DNA from: Sphingomonas lycopersici
Lineage (GTDB): Bacteria; Pseudomonadota; Alphaproteobacteria; Sphingomonadales; Sphingomonadaceae
DNA: 64,000 bases
NCBI RefSeq assembly: GCF_026130605.1
Contig: NZ_JANFAU010000002.1
Span: 667,267-731,266 of the forward strand
Direction: 5' to 3'
The notes under the pieces are model-generated. The model did no database searches, was not told the origin of the DNA, and was given only the letters and a program-made list of their open reading frames with translations. Numbering within the stretch: the stretch's first letter is position 1; every line of letters begins with the position of its first letter. Shown here piece by piece: positions 20,538-30,398 of the stretch. Both the position numbers and the translations under genes were made by a program.

Positions 20538-20857
20538 GCCTGATCCTCCTGCAATAGCGCCTCGAGCGTATCGAGCCGGGCGTTCCAGAAGCGGCGCCAT
20601 TCGGCGAGCCAAGCCTCTGCCTCGGTAAAGCGATCGGCCTTCAACCGGCAAAGCTGCTGGCGCCCGGCCTTGCGCCGCTCGATCAGCCCGGCGCGTTCGA
20701 GCACGCCGATATGTTTGGCGGCGCCGGCGAAGGTCATCGCATGCGGCGCGGCGAGATCGCCGATCGACCGCTCCCCGCCGCGCAGCGCGTCGAGCATCGC
20801 GCGCCGGGTGGGATCGGCGAGCGCGGCAAAGGTCAGATCGAGCGAATATTCAACCAT
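20534..20857 (-). CDS. ArsR-family winged-helix regulator
   Basis: A 107-residue repressor-type protein with the family opening FAALADPTRRAMLDALRGGERSIGDLAAP, recognition helix AGAAKHIGVLERAGLI and a wing ERRKAGRQQLCRLK. It has no metal-binding Cys pair in the usual alpha3 position, so it is probably not a metal sensor. It is the first gene of the three-gene operon with two SRPBCC proteins and probably regulates it. Confidence 0.88.
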   Translation of the reverse strand: MVEYSLDLTFAALADPTRRAMLDALRGGERSIGDLAAPHAMTFAGAAKHIGVLERAGLIERRKAGRQQLCRLKADRFTEAEAWLAEWRRFWNARLDTLEALLQEDQA

Positions 20858-20923
20858 AAGGTTTCATTACCCAGCGATACCGATAATGTAAACCCTTTGG
20901 TTGAATATTAAGCGGCGAATGCG

Positions 20924-20951
20924 GTCACTCGTGTGAACTTTGTGAACTTTG
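20924..20951. repeat. 28-bp repeat, family F (GTGAACTT tandem)
   Basis: GTCACTCGTGTGAACTT followed by TGTGAACTTTG. The same 28 bases, one mismatch, occur in the opposite orientation at 57758-57785. Each copy lies a short distance before a larger palindromic repeat. Confidence 0.75.
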
Positions 20952-20965
20952 GGCGCCTAAACGAC

Positions 20966-21047
20966 GTCATGCCGGGCTCGACCCGGCATCCAGAGCCACA
21001 AGCGGCAGCCTGTGAGGCTCTGGATGCGGGATCAAGTCCGGCATGAC
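20966..21047. repeat. palindromic repeat, family A
   Basis: Second 82-bp copy of the GTCATGCCGG...CCGGCATGAC inverted repeat, located downstream of the E2 gene. The centre differs from the other copies while the arms are nearly identical. Confidence 0.9.
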
Positions 21048-21070
21048 GAAAGGTGATAAGTGAAGCGCCG

Positions 21071-22363
21071 TCAGTCGGCGAACAGCAACACCGGGGTTTC
21101 GAGCAATTTCTTGAGCGCCTGGACGTAGCTCGCGGCATCCCAGCCGTCGACGACGCGGTGGTCGCAGCTGATCGAGAGGTTCATCAGCTTGGCGCGCACC
21201 AGGTCGTCGCCCTGGAACACCGGACGCTCGACGATCTTGTTCGGCCCGATGATCGCCACTTCGGGCCGGTTGATCACCGGGGTGGTCGCGATCCCGCCGA
21301 GCGGGCCGAGGCTGGTGACGGTGATCGTCCCGCCGCCCAACTCCTCGGGCTTGAGCTTCGAGGCGCGCGCCGCCTCCGCCAGCCGCGTGATCTCGGCGGC
21401 GAGCTGCCAGATATTCTTGTCCTGCGCGTCACGGATCACCGGCACGGTGAGCCCGGCATCGGTCTGCGTCGCCATCCCGAGATGGACCCGGCCCGAGCGC
21501 GTCACCACCCCCGCCTCGTCGTCGTAGCGCGCATTGAGCATCGGGAAGTCGGGCAAGGTGCGGCAGATCGCGACGATCAGCAGCGGCAGCATCGTCAGCT
21601 TGGGCCGCCCGCCGCGCGACGCGTTGAGATCGGCGCGGACCCGCTCCAGCTCGGTCACGTCGATCTCGTCGACATAGGTGAAATGCGGGATGTTGCGCTT
21701 CGATGCGGCCATATTCTCGGCGATGCGGCGGCGCATCCCGATCACCTTGATCTGCTCGTCGGCGCGCGCACGGCTGGCGTGCGGGGCGTGATAGCCCTGC
21801 CCCGCGGCATAACGCAGATAGGCGTCGAGATCGGCGTGGCGGACGCGATCGCCCTCGGCCGGCTTCACCTGCGCCAGATCGATGCCGAGATCCTGCGCCC
21901 GCGCCCGGACCGCCGGGGATGCGAGAACGTGGCGCGCCGGTTCGGCCGGAACGCTCTCCACGGGCGCGGGACGGGCTTCGACGGGCTCAGCCCGAACGGG
22001 GAGAGGTTCGGGTTTGGTCGACAGTTCGGGATGCGAAACGCTCTCGACCGCCACCGCGACCGGCTCGATCACCGCCTCGCCCGGGGTTTCGGCAGCGATC
22101 TCGCTGGCAGCTTCTTCCTCGCCCTCGATCTCGATCACCACCAGGGTCGATCCGATCGACACCTGATCGCCGACCTCGCCGGCCAGTTCGATCACCGTCC
22201 CCGAAACGGGGCTTTCCATCTCGACCGTCGCCTTGTCGGTCATCATGTCCGCGATCTGCTGGTCTTCCTCGACCCGATCACCGACCTTCACGTGCCACGC
22301 CACGATCTCGGCCTCGGAAATGCCTTCGCCGATATCGGGCAAGCGGAAGTTGAAACGCGCCAT
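21071..22363 (-). CDS. bkdB: branched-chain 2-oxoacid dehydrogenase E2 (dihydrolipoamide acyltransferase)
   Basis: E2 is the core of the complex and transfers branched acyl groups from lipoate to CoA. Of 430 residues, 1-80 form the lipoyl domain with Lys44 in MTDKATVEME, a linker follows, then the E1/E3-binding domain near ASPAVRARAQDLGIDLAQV (148-166), and a C-terminal acyltransferase domain with the catalytic CDHRVVDGWDAA. The linker residues about 118-132 (PLPVRAEPVEARPAPV) are encoded by a family B repeat. It is the third gene after E1 alpha and E1 beta, six bases from the latter. E3 is not in the cluster. Confidence 0.94.
   Translation of the reverse strand: MARFNFRLPDIGEGISEAEIVAWHVKVGDRVEEDQQIADMMTDKATVEMESPVSGTVIELAGEVGDQVSIGSTLVVIEIEGEEEAASEIAAETPGEAVIEPVAVAVESVSHPELSTKPEPLPVRAEPVEARPAPVESVPAEPARHVLASPAVRARAQDLGIDLAQVKPAEGDRVRHADLDAYLRYAAGQGYHAPHASRARADEQIKVIGMRRRIAENMAASKRNIPHFTYVDEIDVTELERVRADLNASRGGRPKLTMLPLLIVAICRTLPDFPMLNARYDDEAGVVTRSGRVHLGMATQTDAGLTVPVIRDAQDKNIWQLAAEITRLAEAARASKLKPEELGGGTITVTSLGPLGGIATTPVINRPEVAIIGPNKIVERPVFQGDDLVRAKLMNLSISCDHRVVDGWDAASYVQALKKLLETPVLLFAD
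21973..22000. repeat. half of a family B repeat inside the E2 reading frame
   Basis: GGCTTCGACGGGCTCAGCCC and the bases GAACGGG after it match the intergenic family B arm at 42119-42144. Read on the minus strand it encodes the linker peptide VRAEPVEARP. Confidence 0.85.
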
Positions 22364-22369
22364 CGTCGT

Positions 22370-23433
22370 TTAGTCCTTCAGAATTTTCTTGAGGGCCATG
22401 CCGATCCGGACCGGGCCGGGGAAATAGGCCCATTCGAGGCTGTGCGGATAAGGCGTGTCGAAGCCGGTGACGCGCTCGATCGGTGCCTCGAGGTGGTAGA
22501 AGCAACGCTCCTGCACCAGCGCCGCGAGTTCCGCGCCATAGCCGGAGGTGCGCGTCGCCTCATGGACGATCATGCAGCGCCCGGTCTTGCGCACCGATTG
22601 CTCGATCGTCTCGATATCGAGCGGGACGAGCGTGCGCAGATCGATCACCTCGGCATCGACCCCGGCTTCGGCGACGACGTTGAGGCAGACGTGGACCATC
22701 GTGCCATAAGCGAGGATCGTCACCGCCTCGCCCTCGCGCACCACGTTCGCCTTGCCCAGCGGGATGCGATAATAGCCCGACGGCACCTCGCCCGCGGGAT
22801 GCTTCGACCAATTCTCCGCCGGGCGATCCCAATGGCCGTTGAACGGGCCGTTGTAGATCCGCTTCGGCTCGAAGAAGATCACCGGATCATTGTCCTCGAT
22901 CGCGGCGATCAGCAGCCCCTTGGCGTCATAGGGGGTCGACGGGATCACCGTCTTGAGCCCCGAGACATGGGTGAAGATCCCTTCGGGCGATTGCGAATGA
23001 GTCTGCCCGCCGAAGATCCCGCCGCCGAATGGCGAGCGCACCGTCAGCGGCGCGATGAACTCGCCGTCGGAGCGATAGCGCAGCCGCGCCGCCTCGCTCA
23101 CCAACTGGTCGAGCGCGGGATAGATATAATCGGCGAACTGGATCTCGGGCACCGGGCGCAGGCCATAGGCCCCCATCCCCACCGCGACGCCGATGATCCC
23201 GCATTCGGTGATCGGCGTATCGAACACGCGGGTCTTGCCGAATTTCTTCTGCAAGCCGGCGGTGGCGCGGAACACGCCGCCGAAATAGCCGACGTCCTCG
23301 CCCATCACGACGATCGCATCGTCGCGCGCCATCATTATGTCGAGCGCGGAATTGATCGCCTGGATCATGTTCATGCGCTGGGTATCGCCGGCTTCCGCGC
23401 CGGCCTCGGTTTCGATGATTTCAGCCACTTCCA

Positions 23434-23434
<1 letters not shown>
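22370..23434 (-). CDS. bkdA2: branched-chain 2-oxoacid dehydrogenase E1 beta
   Basis: The beta subunit of the thiamine-diphosphate E1 component that decarboxylates the 2-oxoacids of Val, Leu and Ile. From the ATG in the TAATG junction with E1 alpha it has 354 residues. The transketolase-like domain starts MNMIQAINSALDIMMARDD with GEDVGYFGGVF, and the C-terminal domain contains TILAYGTMVH and the conserved EVIDLRTLVPLD. It is coupled to E1 alpha by a one-base overlap. Confidence 0.95.
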
Positions 23435-25286
<1,852 letters not shown>

Positions 25287-25362
25287 CGATCCTGTCCTTT
25301 TGCTGGACCGACATTGCCACGACTCTGGTTAACGCGGCGTAACGATTGCCCTAAACAGAAAC

Positions 25363-25388
25363 GGCCCGGCGGGGGGTCCCGCCGGGCC
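25363..25388 (-). terminator. terminator after the Bax-inhibitor-1 gene
   Basis: An 11-bp perfect stem GGCCCGGCGGG / CCCGCCGGGCC with a four-base loop; on the minus strand it is followed by GTTTCTGTTT. It lies 33 bases past the stop of the gene at 25421. Confidence 0.85.
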
Positions 25389-25420
25389 GGCCGTTGTTGG
25401 CAAGACGCCCGAGGCGTCGA

Positions 25421-26167
25421 TCAGTCGCGCTGGCCCATGAAGGACAGCAGGAACTGGAACATGTTGATGAAGTCGAGATAGAGCGACAGCGCGCCCATGA
25501 TCACCGCCTTGCCGATCATGTCCGTCCCGGCGACATAAGCATACATGCTCTTGATCCGCTGCGTATCATAAGCGGTGAGGCCCGCGAACAGCAGCACGCC
25601 GACCGCGCTGATCACCATCGCCATCGCCGGCGACTTGAAGAACAGGTTGAGCAGCGAGGCGACGATGAGACCCACCACGCCCATGATCAGGAACGTGCCC
25701 ATGCCCGACAAATCGCGCTTCGTCGTATAGCCGTAGAGGCTCAGCGACAGGAAGGCGACCGCGGTGGCGAAGAAGGTGATCGCGATCGAGGTGCCGGTGT
25801 AGACGAGAAAGATCGTCGACATCGACACGCCCATCACCGCCGCGAAGGCCCAGAAAATGAGTTGCGCCGCGCCGGTCGAGAGCCGGTTGAGCCCGAAATT
25901 GAGCACCATGATGAAGGCGAGCGGCGAGAAGATCACCACATATTTGAGGATGCCCGGCGCCAGGAACACCTGCGCCGCGAGGCTATCGCGCCCGCCGCTG
26001 GCGAACAGCAGCGCCACGATCCCGGTGAGCAACACGCCGGATGCCATATAGTTATAGACCGACAGCATGTACGACCGGAGACCCGCGTCATACGCGGCAC
26101 CGCGCGTATCGGCGGCGCTCGTCCCGAACGGGGCGGCAGTCGGCCGGGGGTCAGACCAGTTAGCCAT
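25421..26167 (-). CDS. Bax inhibitor-1 family membrane protein
   Basis: A 248-residue inner-membrane protein with seven hydrophobic segments and the family features YMASGVLLTGIVALLFA near the start and the C-terminal GLTAYDTQRIKSMY and LYLDFINMFQFLL. Bacterial members (YccA/YbhL/BsYetJ) include a pH-sensitive calcium leak and modulators of FtsH. Start at MANWSDPRPTAAPFG, just after a GGAGCGAA ribosome site; the open frame continues upstream only as a shadow of the opposite gene. Confidence 0.9.
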   Translation of the reverse strand: MANWSDPRPTAAPFGTSAADTRGAAYDAGLRSYMLSVYNYMASGVLLTGIVALLFASGGRDSLAAQVFLAPGILKYVVIFSPLAFIMVLNFGLNRLSTGAAQLIFWAFAAVMGVSMSTIFLVYTGTSIAITFFATAVAFLSLSLYGYTTKRDLSGMGTFLIMGVVGLIVASLLNLFFKSPAMAMVISAVGVLLFAGLTAYDTQRIKSMYAYVAGTDMIGKAVIMGALSLYLDFINMFQFLLSFMGQRD

Positions 26168-26302
26168 TGTCAATTCGCTCCTTTGTCCGGCAATGAACGA
26201 GGCCGGCACACCGGAAATATTGCCCGTATGGCCGCTTTTTTCAAGCGAGGCGGCCCCGAGCAATCTTTCGTTACAAAACGTTACAGCAAAAGTCTGTCCA
26301 GG

Positions 26303-26863
26303 ATGCATCGCCTTTTCGTCGCGCTTCGCCCGCCACCCGCGGTCCGCGCCGTGCTCGCGGCGGCGATGGGCGGCGTCCCCGGCGCGCGCTGGCAGGACGA
26401 TGCCCAGCTCCACCTCACATTGCGGTTCATCGGCGAGGTCGAGCGGCCGCTGGCCGAGGACATCGCGCTGACGATCGAATCGATCGCCGCACCCGCGCCG
26501 AGCGTCGCGCTCGCCGGGGTCGGGCGGTTCGAGAAACGCGGGCGGGCCGATACGTTATGGGCCGGGGTCGCGCCGCATGACGCGCTCGCCGCGCTTCATC
26601 GCAAGGTCGATCACGCGCTGGTGCGGCTCGGGCTCGAACCCGAGCGGCGCGCCTATCTGCCGCATGTCACGCTCGCGCGATTGCCGCGGAGCGCGGGCCA
26701 CGGGCCGGCGCTCGACCGCTGGCTGGCGGATCATGCCGCGCTGACCAGCGCGCATTTTACGATGCCGGAGCTGATCCTCTACGAAAGCCAGCTCGGCAGC
26801 GACGGGGCATTCTACGCGCCGGTGGTGCGCCGCGCGCTTGCGACAAATGAGTCTCGGACCTGA
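26303..26863 (+). CDS. thpR: RNA 2',3'-cyclic phosphodiesterase (LigT/ThpR type)
   Basis: A 186-residue 2H phosphoesterase. Both catalytic HxTx motifs are seen: HLTLRF near residue 41 and HVTLAR near residue 127. ThpR enzymes hydrolyse terminal 2',3'-cyclic phosphates on RNA and can ligate 2'-5' in vitro. The start MHRLFVALRPPPAVR is the standard N-terminus. A second HxTx protein is encoded at 55200-55703. Confidence 0.9.
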   Translation: MHRLFVALRPPPAVRAVLAAAMGGVPGARWQDDAQLHLTLRFIGEVERPLAEDIALTIESIAAPAPSVALAGVGRFEKRGRADTLWAGVAPHDALAALHRKVDHALVRLGLEPERRAYLPHVTLARLPRSAGHGPALDRWLADHAALTSAHFTMPELILYESQLGSDGAFYAPVVRRALATNESRT

Positions 26864-26875
26864 ACTTCTCCCGCC

Positions 26876-26957
26876 GTCATGCCGGACTTGATCCGGCATC
26901 CAGAGCCACAAAGAGCATCGCTCGCTGCTCTGGATGCCGGGTCAGGCCCGGCATGAC
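26876..26957. repeat. palindromic repeat, family A
   Basis: Third 82-bp copy, GTCATGCCGGACTTGATCCG to CCCGGCATGAC, between convergent genes. A partial extra arm (CCCGGGCCGGCATGAC) follows directly to about 26985, as if a second element had been inserted or partly deleted. Confidence 0.9.
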
Positions 26958-26988
26958 GGCGGATTGGAGGCCCGGGCCGGCATGACAA

Positions 26989-28374
26989 TTAACCAGCCGG
27001 GGTGAACCGCAGCGTCCGTTTCACCGGATCGGCCTCGTCGAGCCGGACGGTGATGCGATCGCCGGGGTCGCCGCTGTCGCTCAGCACCCGCGCCACTACC
27101 GGCAGATCGACCAGCTGGATGCGCGCGCCGCGATCGTCGCGATCGAGGATCAGCGCCGGGAAGCTCTCCCCCTCGCGGCCGTGGAGCAGCACCGCCTCCG
27201 CCATGTCGATCACCGCGCGGTCGATCGCACCGGCGATCGCGCCCGAATGCGCCATCACCGCGGGCAGCTTCTCGAACGCCGCCGACACCACATCGGGCAC
27301 CGCCTGTCCGTTGGCGATCGCCAGCGTCGCGCGGACGACATAGCGGTCGGCGAGCCGGCGCAGCGGCGCGGTGGCATGGGCGTAGGTCGCCGCCACCGCC
27401 GCCTGCCACGGCACGACCCCGGGGCGATAGGGCGCATAGCTCGCCCCCTCACCCGCGCGGCGGATTGCGACCATCAGCGCCGCCTCGCGCGGGTTGTGCC
27501 CGTCGAGCCTTTTCTGGAGATCGGCGAGCGACATCGCCGCCGGCCAGTCGACCCCGAGCGCCTCGGCAGCGTGGCGCAGCCGCACCACCGCGCGCGCGTC
27601 GGGCGCCGGCATCACGCGGAACAGCCCGGTATGATGCGCCAGCAACGACGCCGCCACCGCGAGATTGGTGGCGAGCGACAGCGCCGCGTTGCGATCCTCC
27701 GCCTCCTCGCGCGGGGCGAAGCGAAGCTGGAACTTGCCGTCGCCGTTGCGTGCCAGTTCCTGCTCGGGCGGATCGACCCGCGAGGCGCCGCGCTGATCCT
27801 CCGCCGCCGCGACGCGGCGCGCGAGCTCGGCGAACCCGGCCGGAAGATCGGCGTCGGTCGCGGTTTCGTAGGCGAGCTTGGCACGGCTGCGGATCAGCGC
27901 GCGTTCGGCGCCGTCGAGCGTCGCCTTGCCATCGGGCGCGACACGCACCGCGAAGATCACCGCCGGGCGATCGCCGGTCGGCAACAGGCTCGCCGCGCCC
28001 TCGCCGAGCGCCGGGGGATAAAGCGACGCCTTTCCGTCGGGCAGATAGAGCGATTCGCCGCGCCGCCACGCCTCGACATCGAGCAACCCGCCATCGTCGA
28101 CGAACCATGCGACATCGGCGATCGCATAACGCAGCAACAGATCGTTGCCTGCCGCCTCGATCGCGAACGCCTGGTCGAGATCGGTCGAGCTGGCGGGATC
28201 GAGCGTGACGAACGGGATCGCGGTACGATCGACATGCGCGTTCGGCACGCGCTTCGCGGCTTCGTCGGCAGCGGCGAGTATCTCGGGCGCGAAGCCCTGC
28301 GGGACGTTATATTGGGTGCGGATCGCGGCGAGCCCCTCGGTCAGCGCGCGGTCGGGATCGAGCAAGGTCTTCAT
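26989..28374 (-). CDS. RNB-domain ribonuclease without flanking RNA-binding domains
   Basis: A 461-residue protein related to the catalytic domain of RNase II/R, which degrade RNA from the 3' end. The active-site stretch is FVTLDPASSTDLDQAF: Asp59, Asp65 and Asp67 align with metal-binding Asps of RNase II, but the fourth position (Asp210 in E. coli) is Gln68. Other RNB motifs (RYAIADVAWFVDDGG, ASLYPPALGEGAASLLP, YAHATAPLRRLADRYV) are present. Cold-shock and S1 domains are missing, so it must bind RNA differently. Single gene, divergent from moeA. Confidence 0.85.
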   Translation of the reverse strand: MKTLLDPDRALTEGLAAIRTQYNVPQGFAPEILAAADEAAKRVPNAHVDRTAIPFVTLDPASSTDLDQAFAIEAAGNDLLLRYAIADVAWFVDDGGLLDVEAWRRGESLYLPDGKASLYPPALGEGAASLLPTGDRPAVIFAVRVAPDGKATLDGAERALIRSRAKLAYETATDADLPAGFAELARRVAAAEDQRGASRVDPPEQELARNGDGKFQLRFAPREEAEDRNAALSLATNLAVAASLLAHHTGLFRVMPAPDARAVVRLRHAAEALGVDWPAAMSLADLQKRLDGHNPREAALMVAIRRAGEGASYAPYRPGVVPWQAAVAATYAHATAPLRRLADRYVVRATLAIANGQAVPDVVSAAFEKLPAVMAHSGAIAGAIDRAVIDMAEAVLLHGREGESFPALILDRDDRGARIQLVDLPVVARVLSDSGDPGDRITVRLDEADPVKRTLRFTPAG

Positions 28375-28474
28375 CGCCCCCGGCTATAGGCCAAGCCGCG
28401 CGCCCGGTCGATCACGGCTGGTCGATCATGCGAGCGGTGGCTCCGGCGCGCTACCCGTGGCAAGGGAGCAAGCG

Positions 28475-29659
28475 ATGGCCCCTTCCCCGCTCCTCCCGAT
28501 CGACGCAGCGCAGGCGCGCTTGCTCGCGCTCGCACCGGCGATCCCCGCCGAAACCCTGCCGCTCGCCGCCGCCGCCGGACGCTATCTGCGCGCACCGGCG
28601 ACCGCGCGCCGGACCCAGCCGGCGGCGGACCTGTCGGCGATGGACGGCTATGCGATCCGCTTCGCCGACCTGCCCGGCCCGTGGCAGGTGATCGGCGAGA
28701 GCGCCGCGGGCCGCGACTTTGCGGGCACCGTCGCGCCGGGCGAGGCGGTGCGCATCTTTACCGGGGCGGCGATGCCGGGGGGCGCCGATACCGTATTGGT
28801 GCAGGAGGAGGCGCGGCGCGACGGCGCGACGCTGCATCTCGCCGGCGAGGGCCCGACGCGGCGCGCGCGCAATGTCCGTGCGCGAGGGCTCGACTTTCAT
28901 GAGGGCGACAGTCTCGGCGAAACCGGCGCCGCGCTGACCCCGGCGCGCCTCGCCCTGCTCGCCACCGGCGGCGTCGGCGAGGTGAGCGTGAGCCGCCGGG
29001 TGCGCGTCGCGCTCGCCGCGACCGGCGACGAACTGATCGAGCCGGGCAGCGCTGGCGCCGGCCTTCCGGAATCCAACCGGCTGATGCTGCGCGCGATGCT
29101 CGCGGACCTGCCGATCGAGATCGTCGATCTCGGCATCCTGCCCGACCGGCTCGACGTGCTGACCCGCGCCTTTGCCGATGTTGCCGCCGATCTGCTCGTC
29201 ACCACCGGGGGCGCGTCGGTCGGGGATCATGACCTCGTCCGTCCCGCGCTCGAAGCGGCAGGGGCGGTGATCGATTTCTGGCGCATCGCGTTGCGCCCCG
29301 GCAAGCCGATGATGGCCGGGCGGCGCGGCGATTGCGCGGTCGTCGGGCTGCCGGGCAATCCGGTTTCGGCGTTCGTGACCGGGTTGCTGTTCGTCCGCCC
29401 GCTCGCCGCGCGGATCGCCGGCGCGCGCGATCCGCTGCCGCGCGCGACGCTTGCCACGCTCGGCGAGGCGCTGCCCGCCAACGGTGAGCGCACCGATTAT
29501 ATCCGGGCGGAACAACGCGATGGCCGGGTCTATGCGGCGGCGATCCAGGACAGTTCGATGCTCGCCACGCTGGCGCGCGCGACCTGCCTTATCGTGCGCG
29601 CGCCGCATGCGCCGGCGGCGGCGGCGGGCGATATGGCGGAAATCCTCGTCATTGCGTGA
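28475..29659 (+). CDS. moeA: molybdopterin molybdenumtransferase
   Basis: MoeA inserts molybdate into adenylylated molybdopterin to make the Mo cofactor. The 394-residue protein starts at ATG after AAGGGAGCAAGCG. It shows the MoeA motifs PAADLSAMDGYAIR (residues 47-60), IFTGAAMPGGADTVLVQEE, the MPT-binding TTGGASVGDHDLV, and ALRPGKPMMAGRRG plus VVGLPGNPVSAFV. Other cofactor genes are not nearby. lexA follows after 70 bases but has its own SOS operators. Confidence 0.95.
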   Translation: MAPSPLLPIDAAQARLLALAPAIPAETLPLAAAAGRYLRAPATARRTQPAADLSAMDGYAIRFADLPGPWQVIGESAAGRDFAGTVAPGEAVRIFTGAAMPGGADTVLVQEEARRDGATLHLAGEGPTRRARNVRARGLDFHEGDSLGETGAALTPARLALLATGGVGEVSVSRRVRVALAATGDELIEPGSAGAGLPESNRLMLRAMLADLPIEIVDLGILPDRLDVLTRAFADVAADLLVTTGGASVGDHDLVRPALEAAGAVIDFWRIALRPGKPMMAGRRGDCAVVGLPGNPVSAFVTGLLFVRPLAARIAGARDPLPRATLATLGEALPANGERTDYIRAEQRDGRVYAAAIQDSSMLATLARATCLIVRAPHAPAAAAGDMAEILVIA

Positions 29660-29685
29660 CGCGATCGCTTGACCGGCGGCGACAT

Positions 29686-29711
29686 GTTCCGTAAAAGTTC
29701 CGCGTCTGTTC
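29686..29711 (+). promoter_or_regulatory. tandem LexA (SOS) boxes
   Basis: Three GTTC half-sites at 29686, 29697 and 29708 are spaced 11 bases apart, giving two overlapping GTTC-N7-GTTC boxes, the alphaproteobacterial LexA consensus. They end 18 bases before the lexA start codon and imply autoregulation. Confidence 0.9.
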
Positions 29712-29729
29712 GCCGCTCGGAGGATCGCA

Positions 29730-30398
29730 ATGCTCACCAGGAAACAGCATGAGCTGATCTGTTTCATCCACGATCGCCTCGCCGAAACCGGCGTGTCGCC
29801 GTCGTTCGAGGAAATGAAGGAGGCGCTCGACCTCAAATCGAAGTCGGGGGTCCACCGGCTGATCAGCGCGCTCGAGGAACGCGGCTTTCTGCGCCGTCTG
29901 CCCAATCGGGCGCGCGCGCTCGAAGTGGTCAAGATGCCCGAGCGGGTCGAGCCGTCGCGCGCCGCTGCTGCCGCTTCTGCGCCGCCGCGCCGCGCCACGC
30001 CCGAACCGGCGAACGATGTGATCGAAATCCCGCTCCACGGCCGGATCGCCGCTGGCCTGCCGATCGAGGCGTTCGAGGGATCGAGCACCTTGCCGGTCCC
30101 CGCCGCCTTGCTCGGTTCGGGCGAGCATTTCGCGCTCGAAGTGGCAGGGGATTCGATGGTCGAGGCGGGAATCCTCGACGGCGATTATGCGCTGATCCGC
30201 CGCACCGAAAGCGCGCGCGACGGGGAGATCGTCGTCGCGCTGATCGACGATAGCGAGGCGACGCTCAAATATTTCCGCCGCGAAGGCGCGATGGTCCGGC
30301 TCGATCCGGCCAACCGCAGCTATGATCCGCAACGCTATGCCCCGGCGCAGGTGCGCGTGCAGGGCAAGCTCGCGGGGCTGTTGCGGCGCTACGACTGA
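29730..30398 (+). CDS. lexA: SOS repressor LexA
   Basis: LexA represses DNA-damage genes and cuts itself when RecA filaments form. The 222-residue protein has a winged-helix N-terminal domain ([17 protein letters not shown], with [15 protein letters not shown] as recognition region), an Ala/Pro-rich hinge (70-95), and a peptidase domain with the cleavage site Ala108-Gly109 in RIAAGLP, nucleophile Ser142 (GDSMVEAG) and Lys180 (EATLKYF). It overlaps the convergent comEC by ten bases. Confidence 0.97.
   Translation: MLTRKQHELICFIHDRLAETGVSPSFEEMKEALDLKSKSGVHRLISALEERGFLRRLPNRARALEVVKMPERVEPSRAAAAASAPPRRATPEPANDVIEIPLHGRIAAGLPIEAFEGSSTLPVPAALLGSGEHFALEVAGDSMVEAGILDGDYALIRRTESARDGEIVVALIDDSEATLKYFRREGAMVRLDPANRSYDPQRYAPAQVRVQGKLAGLLRRYD

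Noticed and set aside
20534..20857. Metal sensor role for the ArsR-family gene
   Set aside because: The Cys pair of the metal-binding alpha3 or N-terminal sites is absent and the operon has SRPBCC proteins rather than metal resistance genes.
26210..26302. Hairpin ATGGCCGC...GCGGCC and direct repeat CGTTAC-AAAA-CGTTAC between the divergent Bax-inhibitor and thpR genes
   Set aside because: The hairpin has a long T-rich loop and the direct repeat is short; neither matches a known operator, so they are likely chance.
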